A stretch of 64,000 nt of DNA, taken from assembly GCF_022539505.1 (NCBI RefSeq), contig NC_061510.1, positions 393,868,249-393,932,248 of the forward strand, read 5' to 3'. Below, one piece after another: positions 23,411-35,732 of the stretch. Under the pieces are notes generated by a model. The model saw only the letters and a program-made list of their open reading frames with translations, did no database searches and was not told the origin of the DNA. Made by a program: the position numbers and the translations under genes. Within the stretch, counting starts at the first letter, position 1, and the number at the start of each line of letters is the position of its first letter. Source of the DNA: Lolium rigidum (taxonomy: Eukaryota; Streptophyta; Magnoliopsida; Poales; Poaceae).

Positions 23411-26400
23411 AAGTCGTCATGATATAATGGATACAATTATGAGTGAATTTTTTCATCATATTACAAAGTTACTAATAGTGAAATCTGAAACACTTGTCAT
23501 ATGATGATCAACTTAAAGTAAGAACCTCAAGGTTATTGGTATTTGACCAACAAACCTAGAAGTTAATAATGTTAAAGTGTTTTTCCGAATAATGAGGAAA
23601 GCTAAAAGAGAAACTGCAAAAGATATTTTGGCAAAAAGAAAAGAAAAGACTAGAAAGTCTAGCTCGGGTGTATATAAATGATATACATGTTATGGTTGTA
23701 TTCCTAGTTAAGTCACACTATGAAATTCTTGGGTATAAGTACTATATTGGTTGGTATGAAGTGTCATACAAAAACAACGCAATACCAGAATACTATGGCC
23801 TAAGTGACTGATAAGGAATATGGTAATAATGCACGTCTGGAACATAATAAAGTGTTATTATGTTTGTCGTTGGCATTCTACCTAACCCTTAGAATTTATA
23901 ATAAAGAGCTCAATAAATTGTTATTTTGCTCTGGTCAAATAAAAACAATGAGTTGTTCAAATTATGACATTACTCCATGAACGATGGATAAGTTATTATA
24001 AATCTTAATGGTGAAACCCACACACATAATACTGACGCTAAAATGCCATAAGGCAAATGATTTGAATTCCACTTATTTGTGGAACCGCCATTTAGGTCAT
24101 GTTAGAAAGGAACGCATGAAGGAACTCCATGCAAATGGATTTTTGGAGTCATTTGATTTTTGAATCGTTTTGCGCTTGCAAATCTTTTCTAAAGAGAATG
24201 ACTAAAATACCGTTCATAGGCCAAGAGTTGAACGGACAACTAACTTAGTGAAAACATACATAATGATATATGTGGTTCACTGGGCATAGTTGTGTGCGGG
24301 AGATTCTTCTACTTCATGAAAACTTCCAACAATAAATTGAGTATATATGTGGATATATTCAATAAGGAAGAAGTTTGAAACATTTGAATGGATTCAAATA
24401 AATTTCAGCATGAAGTGGAAATCATCGTAATAGAAAAATCAAATATCTATGATTGGATCATGGTGGAAATATTTGAATTACGAGTTTTAGCGAACATCTA
24501 AGAGAGTTATGAAATTGTTCTACAACTCACGTTTCTTGGAGTATCATAGTGATGATGAAGTATCCAAGAGATGTATCCAAACCTTGTTGGATCAATGATG
24601 AGATAAGATATTGGCGCCATTATATTTTTGTGGATTATGCTTTAGTGACTACCGCTTTTACACTGAATAGAGCATCATCATGATCCGTTGAAATGACACC
24701 ATACGAGTTATGGCATGGGTATGAACCCTGATAGTCTTTTCTTAAATTTTGGTATGCATAGCATAAGTAAATAAGTTTACAACCAAAATCGGATGAATGT
24801 CTTTGTTGGTTATCCCAGAGATCTGATTGGGAATTCTTCCCACGAGACAAAGACAAAAGTGTTTGTCAATGTTTCTTATTTCCGAGAAATTGTTTCTAGT
24901 GAAGTATTTGAGTGGGAGGACAATATAATTTGATAAGGTTTATGAACCTGAGTATAATGATCAGAGTAGCGCAGCATCGGAAATTGGTTCCGGAAGCGAC
25001 CACGACGATCATGGCTCCCATGACTACAAAGTGTTTTAGCCATGTAGATCAAAATACATATTGAACCTTGTAGGTATGGTTAACTTTGTGATCAAATAAA
25101 TGATTTGTGGACAAAGGATTGATTGTGAACAATGATAAACCAACTACAAACAAAGAAGTTATGATGGGCCCTGACTCCGTTAAAATGGCTATACACCATG
25201 AAATCCAAGATAGATGAATACTTTTTGAAAGTAAATGGATCTATAAAATTGATGGACTTGGATGAAATATCCTTGAAAGAAGCTCGACTTGTCGAAAAGT
25301 TGTTTACGACAAAGTTCAAAGAGTTGACTACGATAAGATTAGATCTTCCGTAGCAATGCTTATAGTCTATGTGGATTATTCTAGTAATCACTACATATTT
25401 CTTTTATGAGATATGCTAGTAGGATGGCAAAATACATTACTTATCAGAAGTGCGTATTAAAGGTGTATACAAGATACAACCAAGAGTTTTGCTAGTCCGT
25501 GAAATACTAGATAGGTATATGAACTTCAATTGGATGGAGTGAGTATCGCGGAGTTGGAATCTTCACCAGATGAAATAGTCAAAGAGTTTTTGATTTCATT
25601 AGAGACAATGAAGAGGCTTGCATTTGCAAGAAATTAAGTGGGAGCGCTGAGACATATTTATAATACTTTATGTAGATGACATATAGTTGGTTATAAATGA
25701 TGTAATTATATACTTGATTAAAAAGGTTTCATTGAGAAATTAATTTCAATGAAAGGATGTGGACTAAAACAAATTTAGTGTCAAGATCTATAAAGATAGA
25801 TTGAAACACATAATAAAATTTAAGTCAAAGTACATAGAATAGATATTGAAGTAGTTCAATATAGAAATATTAAGAAAATGTTCTTGTCATATGAAGTTTT
25901 AATAAGACTTGAGTGTATCTGACACTCAATGAGTAAAAACACATGAGTGATTTTAGATCACAATTAATATGTACACAATCAGATGTCCTGTGCTCTAAAA
26001 TGTTAGGAGCATATACCAGAATGATTCATGTGATGATCATCGGACAAACAGTAAGAATATCCCTGTGTGCTTTAGAAGAACCAAGGATACATATATAGTT
26101 TTATATGAGGTAATGACAAACAAATCGCTGTAAGGTGTTGCACCGATATTGGTTTGGTCACATATAAAAATAAATTTCAATCTCAAATTAGACTAAGTGT
26201 TGTTTAAAAGGTAGCACAATGAGCTAGAAGTTGTTTATACTAGATTTAGAAGAGTTCTAAATATTGTGACGGATTCTACAAAAGAAGGCAGAGTATGTCA
26301 TTGTTTTGACAATGACAAAGGATGTTAAGTCAAGAGGTTCTTTGAGAACTTGGTGTAGTTCCGACAGAGTCAGAACTTTGAAGCTATATTGTATGTGACA

Positions 26401-26653
26401 ATATTAGTGACATATTTCAGACCGCGGAATTAAGGTTCCACCAGAAGACCAAACATATTTAATGCCAACTCATTTGGAAATGAGTGATGCGTTAAGACGC
26501 AAATGAATTACAAAATACATACGTTTCTGAGCATGTCAGATCCGTTGACTAAAACCTCTCCCGTGAGCAAAACATGATAAAGCACCGGAAGACCAAGGTG
26601 TTATATCTTTACAAGTGTAAACTAGATTATTGACTCTAGTGCAAGTGGGAGAC

Positions 26654-28437
26654 TGTTGGAGATATGCCCAAGAGGCAATAATAAAATGGTTATTATAATA
26701 TATCTTTGTGTTTATGATAATGTTTACATACCATGCTATAATTGTATTAACCGAAACATTGATACATGTGTGTTATGTGAACAACAAAGAGTCCCTAGTA
26801 TGCCTCTTAGCTAGCTTGTTGATTAATGGATGATTAGTTTCGTAATCATGAACATTGGATGTTATTAATAACAAGGTTATGTCATTATATGAATGATGTA
26901 ATGGACACACCCAATTAAGCGTAGCATAAGATCTCGTCATTAAGTTATTTGCTATAAGCTTTCGATACATAGTTACCTAGTCCTTATGACCATGAGATCA
27001 TGTAAGTCACTTATACCGGAAAGGTACTTTGATTACACCAAACGCCACTGCGTAAATGGGTGGTTATAAAGGTGGGATTAAGTATCCGGAAAGTATGAGT
27101 TGAGGCATATGGATCAACGAGTGGGATTTGTCCATCCCGATGACGGATAGATATACTCCGGGCCCTCTCGGTGGGATGTCGTCTAATGTCTTGCAAGCAT
27201 ATGAATAAGTTCATAAGAGACCACATACCACGGTACGAGTAAAGAGTACTTGTCGGGAGACGAGGTTGAACAAGGTATAGAGTGATACCGAAGATCAAAC
27301 CTCGGACAAGTAAAATATCGCGTGACAAAGGGAATTGGTATCGTATGTGAATGGTTCATTCGATCACTAAAGTCATCGTTGAATATGTGGGAGCCATTAT
27401 GGATCTCCGGATCCCGCTATTGGTTATTGGTCGGAGTGAGTACTCAACCATGTCCGCATAGTTCACGAACCGTAGGGTGACACACTTAAAGTTGGATGTT
27501 GAAATGGTAGAACTTGAATATGGAATGGAGTTCGAATATTTGTTCGGAGTCCCGGATGAGATCCCGGACATCACGAGGAGTTCCGGAATGGTCCGGAGAA
27601 TAAGATTCATATATAGGAAGTCATATTACAAGTTTGGAAATGATCCGGTGTATTTATGGCAGGTTCTAGAAGGTTCTAGAAAAGTCCGGAAGAAACGCAC
27701 TATGGAAGGTGGAGTCCCGGAAGGACTCCACAAGCTTGGCCAGCCAAACCCTAAAGGAGGAGTCCCAGGTGGGCTCCACCTAGAGGTGGCCGGCCACCCC
27801 ACCTCAAGGAAAGGTGAGTGGGACTCCCACCTTGAGTAGGTTTCCCACATATGGGAGGTTTTAGTGTTGGGGTCTTATTCGAAGACTTGGACTACAACTC
27901 TTGGGGCTTCCACCTATATAATGAGGGGCATAGGAGAGGGGGCTGACCACTTCAAGCCTCAGCCTTGGCCGCACCCCTTAGAGGGCCGGCGCCCAACCCC
28001 CCTCTCTCCCCAAACCCTAGCGGTCTCTCTCCTCCACCACATCCCGCACGCTTAAGCGAAGCTCCGCCGGATTTCTCCACCACCACCGACACCACGCCGT
28101 CGTGCTGTCGGATTCAAGAGGAGCTACTACTTCCGCTGCCCACTGGAACGGGGAGGTGGACGTCGTCTTCATCAACAACCGAACGTGTGACCGAGTACGG
28201 AGGTGCTGCCCGTTCGTGGCGCCGGAAGCGATCGTGATCAAGATCTTCTACGCGCTTTTGCAAGCGGCAAGTGAACGTCTACCGCAGCAAGAAGAGCCTC
28301 ATATTGTAGGCTTTGGAATCTCTTCAAGGGTGAGACTCGATACCCCCTCGTTGCTACCGTCTTCTAGATTGCATCTTGGCTTGGATTGCGTGTTCGCGGT
28401 AGGAAATTTTTTGTTTTCTATGCAACGAATCCCTACA
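26654..28437 (+). repeat. 3' LTR of the copia element
   Basis: 1,784 bp, tgttggagatatg to ccctaca, followed by the ggctt duplication. Starts right after the polypurine tract. Confidence 0.95.
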
Positions 28438-28442
28438 GGCTT
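28438..28442. other. Target site duplication ggctt (right copy)
   Basis: Matches 19816-19820. Confidence 0.95.
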
Positions 28443-29856
28443 GTATTTTGTCGGGATTTTCTTCAATCCCTCTTGCTGAAACTAAGAACCCAAGAAGTTC
28501 TCCTGCTGGGACGCCGAAAGAACATTTCGTCGGATTCAACTTGAGACAAAATTTGTCGAGGTTGTCGAAAGTTTCCTTCAAGTCCTCAATTAGTGTTGCC
28601 CCCTTTTTTGATGTGATGACGACGTCGTCGATGTATACTTGTACGTTTTTCCCAATCTGTGTTGCCAAGCACTTCTGCATCATCCGTTGATATGTTGCTC
28701 CCGCGTTTTTCAACCCGAAGGGCATTGTTTTATAACAAAATACGCCATACGGTGTGATGAACGCTGTTTTGGCTTCGTCGTCTTCTTTTAATCTGATCTG
28801 GTTATAACCAGAGTGTGCGTCCAAAAAGGAAAGACGTTCACATCCTGCCGTGGAGTCGATAATCTGATCGATCCTTGGGAGGGGAAAGTGATCCTTTGGA
28901 CAATGTTTATTGAGGCACGTAAAGTCGACACACATGCGAAGGACTTTCGTGTTTTTCTTTGGCACCATCACTGGGTTAGCTACCCAAGTGGCCTCGGTAG
29001 ATATCTCTTTAATGAAACCAGCTTCTCTGAGTCGATCAATTTCCGACAGCATGGCGTTGCGGTTTGGTTCCGGAAAACGCCGTAAAGGTTGCTTGATTGG
29101 TCTCGCAATAGGATCCAAGTTTAGGTGGTGCTCGGCAAGTTCCCCGGGTACTCCCGGCATGTCAGCTGGACACCATGCGAAGATTTTCCAGTGCTCACGG
29201 AGGAACTCGACGAGCGCGCTTTCCTATGCGAGGTCCATATTTGTTGCGATGGACGTCGTTTTCTTCGGATCTGTCGGGTGAATCTGTACTTCCTTAGAAT
29301 CTTTTGTTGTATTGAAAGTTGATTCCTTGTTGGGCCTCCCTACGTCTGGCAGCACATCATAATCAGTCATGAGCCTTGACGCTGCGTACTCTGCCTGCAT
29401 CCCGAAAGTTTCTGATAGTCGATGGAAATCTTTGTCGCATTTATCGGCTAGCGCAAAGCTTCCTTTGACTGTGATTGGTCCCTTAGGTCCAGGTAACCTC
29501 CAAAGCAAGTACGTGTAATGTGGTACTGCCATAAACCTGGCATATGCTGGTCGCCCCAAAAAAGCATGATACTGCGACGGGAAATCCACAACTTCGAATT
29601 CCAACCTCTCTATCCTGTAATTTTCTCGGGTTCCAAACTGAACGTCGAGATTGATCTTCCCCAGTGGGTAACTTGGCTTCTCTGGTGTGATGCCGTGGAA
29701 ACGTATGTCGGTTGGTTTCAAATTTGCGAGGGAGATATTCATCTTCCTTAGCGTATCTGCGTACATAAGGTTTAGACTGCTGCCGCCATCTATGAATACT
29801 CGAGATACATCGAATCCCGCAATTACTCGCCGGTAATATCGGTGCTCGACCGCCAC
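28438..29856 (-). pseudogene. pol: pol part 1 of element A: aspartic protease and reverse transcriptase
   Basis: From 29856 downward: a retropepsin-like protease with the active-site loop VFIDGGSSLNLMY (Asp-Gly-Gly-Ser, the form common in plant Tat elements) and FLGRPAYARF. Then come one in-frame TAG (29224-29226) and the RT with CVDFTCLNKHCPKDHFPLP, LSFLDAHSGYNQI, MPFGLKNAGATYQRMM and the catalytic YIDD box (VYIDDVVITSKK). The frame is open on both sides of the TAG. It stops at 28438 only because the copia element sits there and resumes at 19820. A frame change near 29850 separates it from gag. Confidence 0.9.
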
Positions 29857-32394
29857 GGTCGAGGAACTTGTTGCGGATGATCAGCTATTGTGAAGCCAAT
29901 ATCTTGTCCCGACCGGTTAAGGTACTCGACCGTTGGTGGTGGCATTTTCTCCGCCATAAACACCGTCGCGAGATTACTTTCGAGCTCTATTGGATGGCCT
30001 GCCTTTCGAATCATCGAGACCGCTCCGTTAGAGTTAGGGTCGACATAGGGCGGTGGAGCGAGGTCTGCCGCGATTCTGAGCTGATGTCGATTTTCATCTG
30101 TAATCGCGGGAGGAGGTGGTAAGTGAATCTCACTCCTAGGTCCTTGAGGATTTCTATGTGCTGCCTGAGCATTTGCGTGTCCTGCCCATCTTAACATTGC
30201 CTGAAAATTTCGACAATCTTTTTGCAAGTGTCCCGACTGTCTTTTTCCGTTGCTGTCGAGAAAGAAATGCATCTGACATGGCCCGTTCATCATCTCTTCG
30301 GGGGACACAAAAGGTCTCTGGAACCTTGGCCCGCTATTTTGTCTGTTATCTCTATTGTCACCTTGCTGTGCGTTGCTTCTCTGGTAATCTTCTCTACTGT
30401 TTCCTCCATTGTTTCCCCGAAAACCAGCCGATATTTGGCCAGGTGCATCGTAACTTGAAAATTGACGGGGAAATCGGCGTCTATTTTGGAAATTTCGACT
30501 GCGATCTTCTTCTGGGGACCTATGTCGTTTGTTATGCACCGCATCTTCGCCATCTGCCCATCTGTTTGCTATCTCCATTAAAGCTGATACTGTTCTTGGG
30601 TTTGTCCTCCCCAAATCCTCCACGAAATCTCCTCGTCGAACTCCTGCAACAAATGCATCTATCGCTCTTTCGTCAGATATATTTTCTGCCGAGTTTTTGA
30701 TGATGTTCCATCTTTGAATGTACTTCCTCATTGATTCATCATGCTTTTGTCGACATGACCTCAAATCCTCTAGTGTCGCAGGTTTCTTGCAGGTTGACCG
30801 GAAATTCTTGATAAACACATCCTCGAAACTTTCCCAGCTGTCGATGGAACCTGGGGGAAGCTTTTTTATCCATGATCTGGCGGCTCCGCTCAGATGTATC
30901 TGGATGCTCTGCATGGCTGTCGCTCTGGTCCCGCCTATCAATTTTACTGTCTCGAGGTAATCTACAAGCCAATCCTCAGGGTCTTGCAGGCCATCGAATT
31001 TCTTGAAACTATCGGGTAGCTTGAATCCTGATGGAACTCGAGTTTTTCGGACCCGTCGTGTGAAGCATGGGAGTCCACACATGTCCTCTTCAGAAAGTTC
31101 TGGTGAATGCCGACGTTCCCTTCTTTCTTGTCGTGCTCTATCAACTCTGGCTTGAGTTGTTGTGTCCCTGGCTCCACTTGCTCTTGGTGGATCTTGCACT
31201 GCTGAGGTAGGTCTCGGACTATTTTGCCTTGCAATTCCTTTGGGAGGTGTGGCTGTGAACGCTGCTCCCATGGCTCCACATCCTGCCATGGCCATATTGT
31301 ATAGTGCTTCCCTTGGATCTCCGGGAGGTGGCCTGGACGCTAAGATGAAAGCTTGTGTCGCCATGTATCCTGCTTCCGGTGTTTTTGGGATAATATTCCC
31401 CCTCGTGTCGATTGACATAAAGGACATGTCGAGATTTTGGATTAGAGTCTCTCTTTCAGCTTCCGGTATATTTTGCAGCCGAGATCTTGCTCTCCTCCGA
31501 GCTTCTCTGTGACTATCTCCCGAAGTTTCTGATTGTCGACTTAATTCCGCGCGTCGCCTGCTTGATGCGGAAGCTGCCTCCTTTCTTTTGTTTAAAGCTT
31601 CTGTCTGTTTTTCCAGTTCTCTTCCAGCTCGGGCGAGTTTATATTGATAGGCTTGCGGTTCTTGGATCGTAGCAGCTTGTCGTCAATAGTTCCGAGCCAT
31701 CTAAAGCTTTCGCAGCTCTATCCCGAGCTGTTTGTGGAAGTTGAACTCTAACGCGTGGTGTGGGCCCGACATATTTAGTGCCCAAACCTCTCCTTAAATC
31801 TGAGGGATCGACATAGGGATTTCCCAAATCGTCGAAAGCCTCCGATGTTTCCTCTTGATCGCGACTTGCCTCTCCAATGGCATAAACTTGGTGATATTTT
31901 GGAGTTTTCGCTTTGCTTGGTTCGGTGACACCATCATAGAGTTTGGTGAAGACCTTCCCAATAGAGATGGATTTGTTGATGAAGTCGAAGCTATCGGTGT
32001 CGCTCGAATCATCGCTTATATAAGAGTCCGCCGATGATTCGAAAGACATGTCGCTGAAGATTTTGGCGAGTTTTTCACTTGCCCTGCTGTCGATGAAGTG
32101 TGGCGACGAAATCTCCTTATCGCTTGACTCGACGGATGATACTGAGTTTGAGAGATCAGAACCACTCGCCGATAATCCCGACGAGATCGGAACTTCGAGA
32201 CGATACACTCCGTCTTTCTCGACGCGGAAATTGAATTTTCCAAACGTCATCTTCATTGGCTCCTCCAGATACGCATATGCATCCAAACGGGAGGGCGGGT
32301 GAGGAATAAAATCAACAAGACCAGTTTCGATCTGTTTACCTCTGTCCATGATGTTGCTTGCTACTGATGAAGTCGACGATCTTGAACGTGCCAT
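29823..32394 (-). pseudogene. gag: gag of gypsy element A
   Basis: Starts at the ATG at 32394 (MARSRSSTSS); reading farther upstream would enter the leader and LTR. The first 240 codons are Ser/Asp/Glu-rich. A single frame change near 31680 links them to the frame that stays open to 29823. A retrotransposon Gag domain (Pfam PF03732 type) lies about residues 150-270 of the second segment: IQIHLSGAARSWIKKLPPGS, FIKNFRSTCKKPATLEDL, MRKYIQRWNII. An Arg-rich, Gln-rich linker follows, then a short Cys/His cluster (CQMHFFL...HLQKDC) where a zinc knuckle is expected, though not in the CCHC form. The product would build the particle that packages element RNA. Confidence 0.88.
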
Positions 32395-32421
32395 CGAGAT
32401 TAGCTCCTTGTCGCCTCTAAT

Positions 32422-32438
32422 TCCCACAGACGGCGCCA
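32422..32438 (-). other. Primer-binding site of element A
   Basis: On the minus strand tggcgccgtctgtggga lies two bases inside the 5' LTR. The first eight bases match the tRNA-Asp type site of the Athila-like element and the rest differ. The cognate tRNA needs a tRNA search. Confidence 0.75.
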
Positions 32439-32440
32439 AT

Positions 32441-32825
32441 TGACAAGGTATCAACTTGTCAATGCCTATGGATTGTAGGCTAGGGTTTAGTTGGAAGTAG
32501 AGGGCAAGTAGATCTCGAAGGTTTCAGCCAAAAAGTACTCGACGATTATGAAAACTAGGGTTTGTAAACAATGATTCGATGATCTCTGCGTCCCTCGACT
32601 CCCCTTATATAGGAGGCGGAGCCGAGGGATTCGTGTCTGTACAAGTTACAAAGTCCGGGAAGGTTTCTAACTCATCCCGTAAGATTACAAATAAGACTTT
32701 CTATTACAACTCTAGCTTTCCTTAATACTATCTTGGGCTTCCGAGTCTTCTTATTCTTCGGGTAATGGGCTTTCAATAAACCCCGGGTACTATCTTCGGC
32801 AGGCCCATTTGGGATGCCTATGTCA
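32441..32825 (-). repeat. 5' LTR of gypsy element A (right copy)
   Basis: 385 bp, about four differences from 11144-11526 by eye. Contains the element's minus-strand promoter TATA (ctatataagggg, near 32604). Confidence 0.93.
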
Positions 32826-33096
32826 ACCGGTGAGGTCTCTTCCGGTGGAACCCAACTTAGCAATTCCCCTGAGATCTCCTTGGGGGAAGAACCATCCGGA
32901 CCCTCAGAATCCTATGGGCTTGACGCAGATCTAGCCCAGATGGACGCCACCTCCTCCGCCCCGGAAGCACATGTACTTTGGTCCTTGCATATGTCTGGTA
33001 TCGTTACGACGAAACGCATACTCCTGGTCGCCGACCAGACGTGTCTGGGTGCAATAGGACAGACTAGTTGTTTAATTGTGTTGTCTGATGATTAAA
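32826..33096 (+). pseudogene. Continuation of the antisense gene of gypsy element B
   Basis: The accgg duplication (32826-32830) joins this to the ATG at 11124; the frame continues as GEVSSGGTQLSNSPEISLGE...GLDADLAQMDATSSAPEAHV and is open to 33095. No domain is recognised, but Ser/Glu/Pro-rich N-termini are common for Tat antisense proteins. The junction with LINE sequence near 33090 ends it, so the gene is truncated. Confidence 0.5.
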
Positions 33097-34148
33097 GTTC
33101 TTTGCAAGCAATCACACCTTGGGGAACTGGGTATTGAGGTTCTTGAGCATAAAAACAAATGCCTACTGAGCAAATGGCTCTTTAAACTTCTTAATGAAGA
33201 AGGGGTATGGTAGGAGTTACTTTATAATAAATACTTAAGGCATAAGACTTTATCTGAGGTGCAAGCTAAGCCTACTGATTCTCCCTTTTGGAAAGGGTTG
33301 ATGGAGGTTAAGGAGGAGTTTTTTTCTAGAGGTTTTTTCAAAGTGGGAAATGGAATGAATACTCGCTTTTGGGAAGATACGTGGTTAGGAAAAACTCCTC
33401 TAGCACAACAGTATCCATTATTATATAACATTGTACATCACAAGAATGTAACAGTTGCCCATGTATTAGCTCAGCCACCGCTCCATATTACTTTTCGTAG
33501 GGTATTGAGTGGTAAATAAGTGGACCTCATGGGTCAACTTATGTCGCAAACTGATGAGGGTTACGTTGAGTGAAGATAATGATCGTTTTGTTTGGGAATT
33601 GACATCAACATGATTATTTATAGTTAAGTCTATGTATGAAGATCTTCTGAATGACCATACTCCTTTTTTGCGAAAGTATCTTTGGAAAGTTAAGGTGCCT
33701 CTTAAGATAAAGATTTTTATGTGGTTCTTGAGCAACAAAGTCCTATTGACTAAAGATAATTTAGCCAAACGTCACTGGAATGGATGTAAGAAGTGTGTTT
33801 TCTGTGGGGATCAGGAGACTATACAACATCTATTTGTGGAGTGTCCTTTAGCTAAGCTTCTCTGGCGTGCAGTTAATTTCACTTATGATGTTCCACCTCC
33901 ATCAAATATTACTAATACGTTTGGTAATTGGTTGAATGGAGTAGATAGACAATCTAAGGCTTTTATCCGCATTGGGGTTTCCGCTTTATGTTGGTCTATA
34001 TGGAGGGTCAGAAATGATATTATCTTTAACAAGAAAAATTCTTTTCACTTTTTGCAGGTTATTCATATGGTGGCATATTGGGTCCAGCTTTGGTCCCTCC
34101 TTTCACCAGAGGGACAGCGGGATGCTATGGCTACTGGGTGCATGCTTG
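33097..34148 (+). pseudogene. LINE (L1-like) ORF2 C-terminal fragment with zf-RVT domain
   Basis: The fragment starts VLCKQSHLGELGIEVLE, the usual end of a plant LINE RT domain. It continues KCLLSKWLFKLLNEEGVW, an in-frame TAG (33211-33213), then SPFWKGLMEVKEEFFSRGFFKVGNG and RFWEDTWLG. A frame change and stops follow near 33517-33620, then the zinc-binding region zf-RVT (Pfam PF13966): LWKVKVPLKIKIFMWFL, CKKCVFCGDQETIQHLFVEC, LLWRAVN. The 5' part including the RT core is missing, and the 3' end is cut by the Athila-like LTR at 34149. It is a dead fragment. Confidence 0.88.
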
Positions 34149-35732
34149 TGACGGTAAAGCACACGTCCGTTGGGAACCCCAAGAGGAAGGTATGATGAGT
34201 ACAACAGCGAGTTTTCCCTCAGTAAAAAACCAAGGTAATCGAACCAGTAGGAGATGAAGATCACGTGAAGGTTGTTGGTGAAGGAGTGTAGTGCGGCGCA
34301 ACACCAGGGATTCCGGCGCCAACGTGGAACCTGCACAACACAATAAAACTACTTTGCCCCAACTTAACAGTGAGGCTGTCAATCTCACCGGCTTGCTGAA
34401 AACAAAGGATTAAACGTATGGTGTGGAAAATTATGTTTGCTTGCAGAAAACAAAAGAGAACAATGATTGCAGTAGGTTGTATTTCAGATGTAAAAGAATG
34501 GACCGGGGTCCACAGTTCACTAGTGGTGTCTCTCCAATAAGATAAATAACATGTTGGGTAAACAAATTACAATTGGGCTATTGACAAATAGAGAGGGCAT
34601 AACAATGCACATACATATCATGATGACTACTATGAGATTTACTTAGGGCATTACGACAAAGAACATAGACCGCCATCCAGCATGCATCTATGCCTAAAAA
34701 GTCCACCTCCGGGTTAGCATCCGCACCCCTTCCAGTATTAAGTTGCAAGCAACAGACAATTGCATTAAGTACTATGCGTAATGTAAACAATACAAATATC
34801 CTTAGACATTGATGTTTTATCCCTAGTGGCAACAACACATCCACAACCTTAGGGGTTGCTGTCACTCCCCGATATTCAATGGAGACATGAACCCACTATC
34901 TAGCATAAATACCCCCTCTTGGAGTTACAAGTATCAACTTGGCCAGAGCCTCTACTAGCAACGGAGAGCATGCAAGATCATAAACAACATATATGATAGA
35001 TCAATAATCAACTTGACATAGTATTCCATATTCATCGGATCCCAACAAACACAACATGTAGCATTACAAATAGATGATCTTGATTATGATAGGCAACTCA
35101 CAAGACCTAAACATGATGGCACAATAGGAGAAGACAACCATCTAGCTACTGCTATGGACCCATAGTCCAAGGATGAACTACTCACGCATCAGTTCGGAGG
35201 CGGGCATGGTGATGTAGAGCCCTCCGGTGATGATTCCCCTCTCCGGTAGGGTGCCGGAGGAGATCTTCCGAACCCCCGAGATAGGGTTGACGGCGGCGGC
35301 GTCTCCGGAACTGTTCTCGTATTTTGGCTCTCGGTACTAGGGTTTTCGGAGACGAAGGAATAAATAGGCGAAGGGGCAGCGTCGGGGAGCCAGGGGGCTC
35401 CTCCCCCCATGTCGGCGCGGGGGGCCCACTGCCGCGCCGCCCTATGGTGTGGGCCCCCTGCTGGCCTTCCTCGACTCTTCTTCGGTCTTCTGGAACACTC
35501 CGTGGAAAATAGGGCCGTGGGCTTTTGTTTCGTCCAATTCCGAGAATATTTGTAAACCAACTTTTCAGAAATCAAAAATAGCAGAAAACAGGAACTGGCA
35601 CTGTGGCATCTTGTTAATAGGTTAGTCCCAGAAAATGCATAAAAACATTATAAAGTGTGAATAAAACATGTAGGTATTGTCATAAAACTAGCATGGAACA
35701 TAAGAAATTATAGATACGTTGGAGACGTATCT
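34149..35732 (-). repeat. Athila-like LTR in minus orientation (left arm of fold-back)
   Basis: Read on the minus strand it opens tagatacgtctccaacg (second base changed from tg), preceded by the polypurine tract ctaagcttggggatgc. It ends near cgtgtgctttaccgtca. It is related to the LTRs at 1118, 8070 and 40055 but diverged. The left end is set by the change from LINE sequence and is approximate by a few bases. Confidence 0.75.

Larger units (their letters stand above)
21631..26653 (+). pseudogene. Decayed gag-pol region of the copia element
   Basis: Stops and frame changes occur every few dozen codons, so no protein can be made. Order is kept: GAG-pre-integrase remnant at 24075-24155 (LWNRHLGHVRKERMKELHA), end of the integrase near 24690-24720 (TPYELWHG), RT pieces near 25220-25390 (KWIYKID) and RNase H end near 26220-26340. 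The leader has two imperfect copies of a 155-bp segment, 22405-22559 and 23255-23410. The final aagtgggagac (26643-26653) is the polypurine tract. Confidence 0.8.
19821..28437 (+). mobile_element. Ty1/copia LTR retrotransposon (WIS/Angela/BARE-like), coding region decayed
   Basis: 8,617 bp with ggctt duplications, LTRs of 1,797 and 1,784 bp opening tgttggagatatgccc and ending atccctaca. The primer-binding site matches the initiator Met tRNA, and a polypurine tract (aagtgggagac) precedes the 3' LTR. The internal 5 kb keeps recognisable copia remnants but no long open frame. LTR identity is about 99 percent (some 22 differences by eye, including one indel of roughly 14 bp near 21000/27815). It is inserted in the RT-RNase H junction of gypsy A. 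Confidence 0.93.
11144..32825 (-). mobile_element. Tat-type Ty3/gypsy LTR retrotransposon (element A), split by a copia insertion
   Basis: This element has short LTRs (383 and 385 bp) with TG...CA ends and accgg duplications. On the minus strand, right to left, come the primer-binding site, gag, protease, RT, RNase H, a second RNase H, the integrase zinc finger and the integrase. A 5.8-kb region before the left LTR carries an antisense gene. Without the copia insertion it is about 13.1 kb. Two RNase H regions and an extra antisense ORF are known hallmarks of the Tat lineage (Grande, Retand, RIRE2 relatives). The LTRs differ at about four sites, so insertion was recent. Even so, the coding region has at least four frameshifts and two stops, so this copy cannot make its own enzymes. 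Confidence 0.92.
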
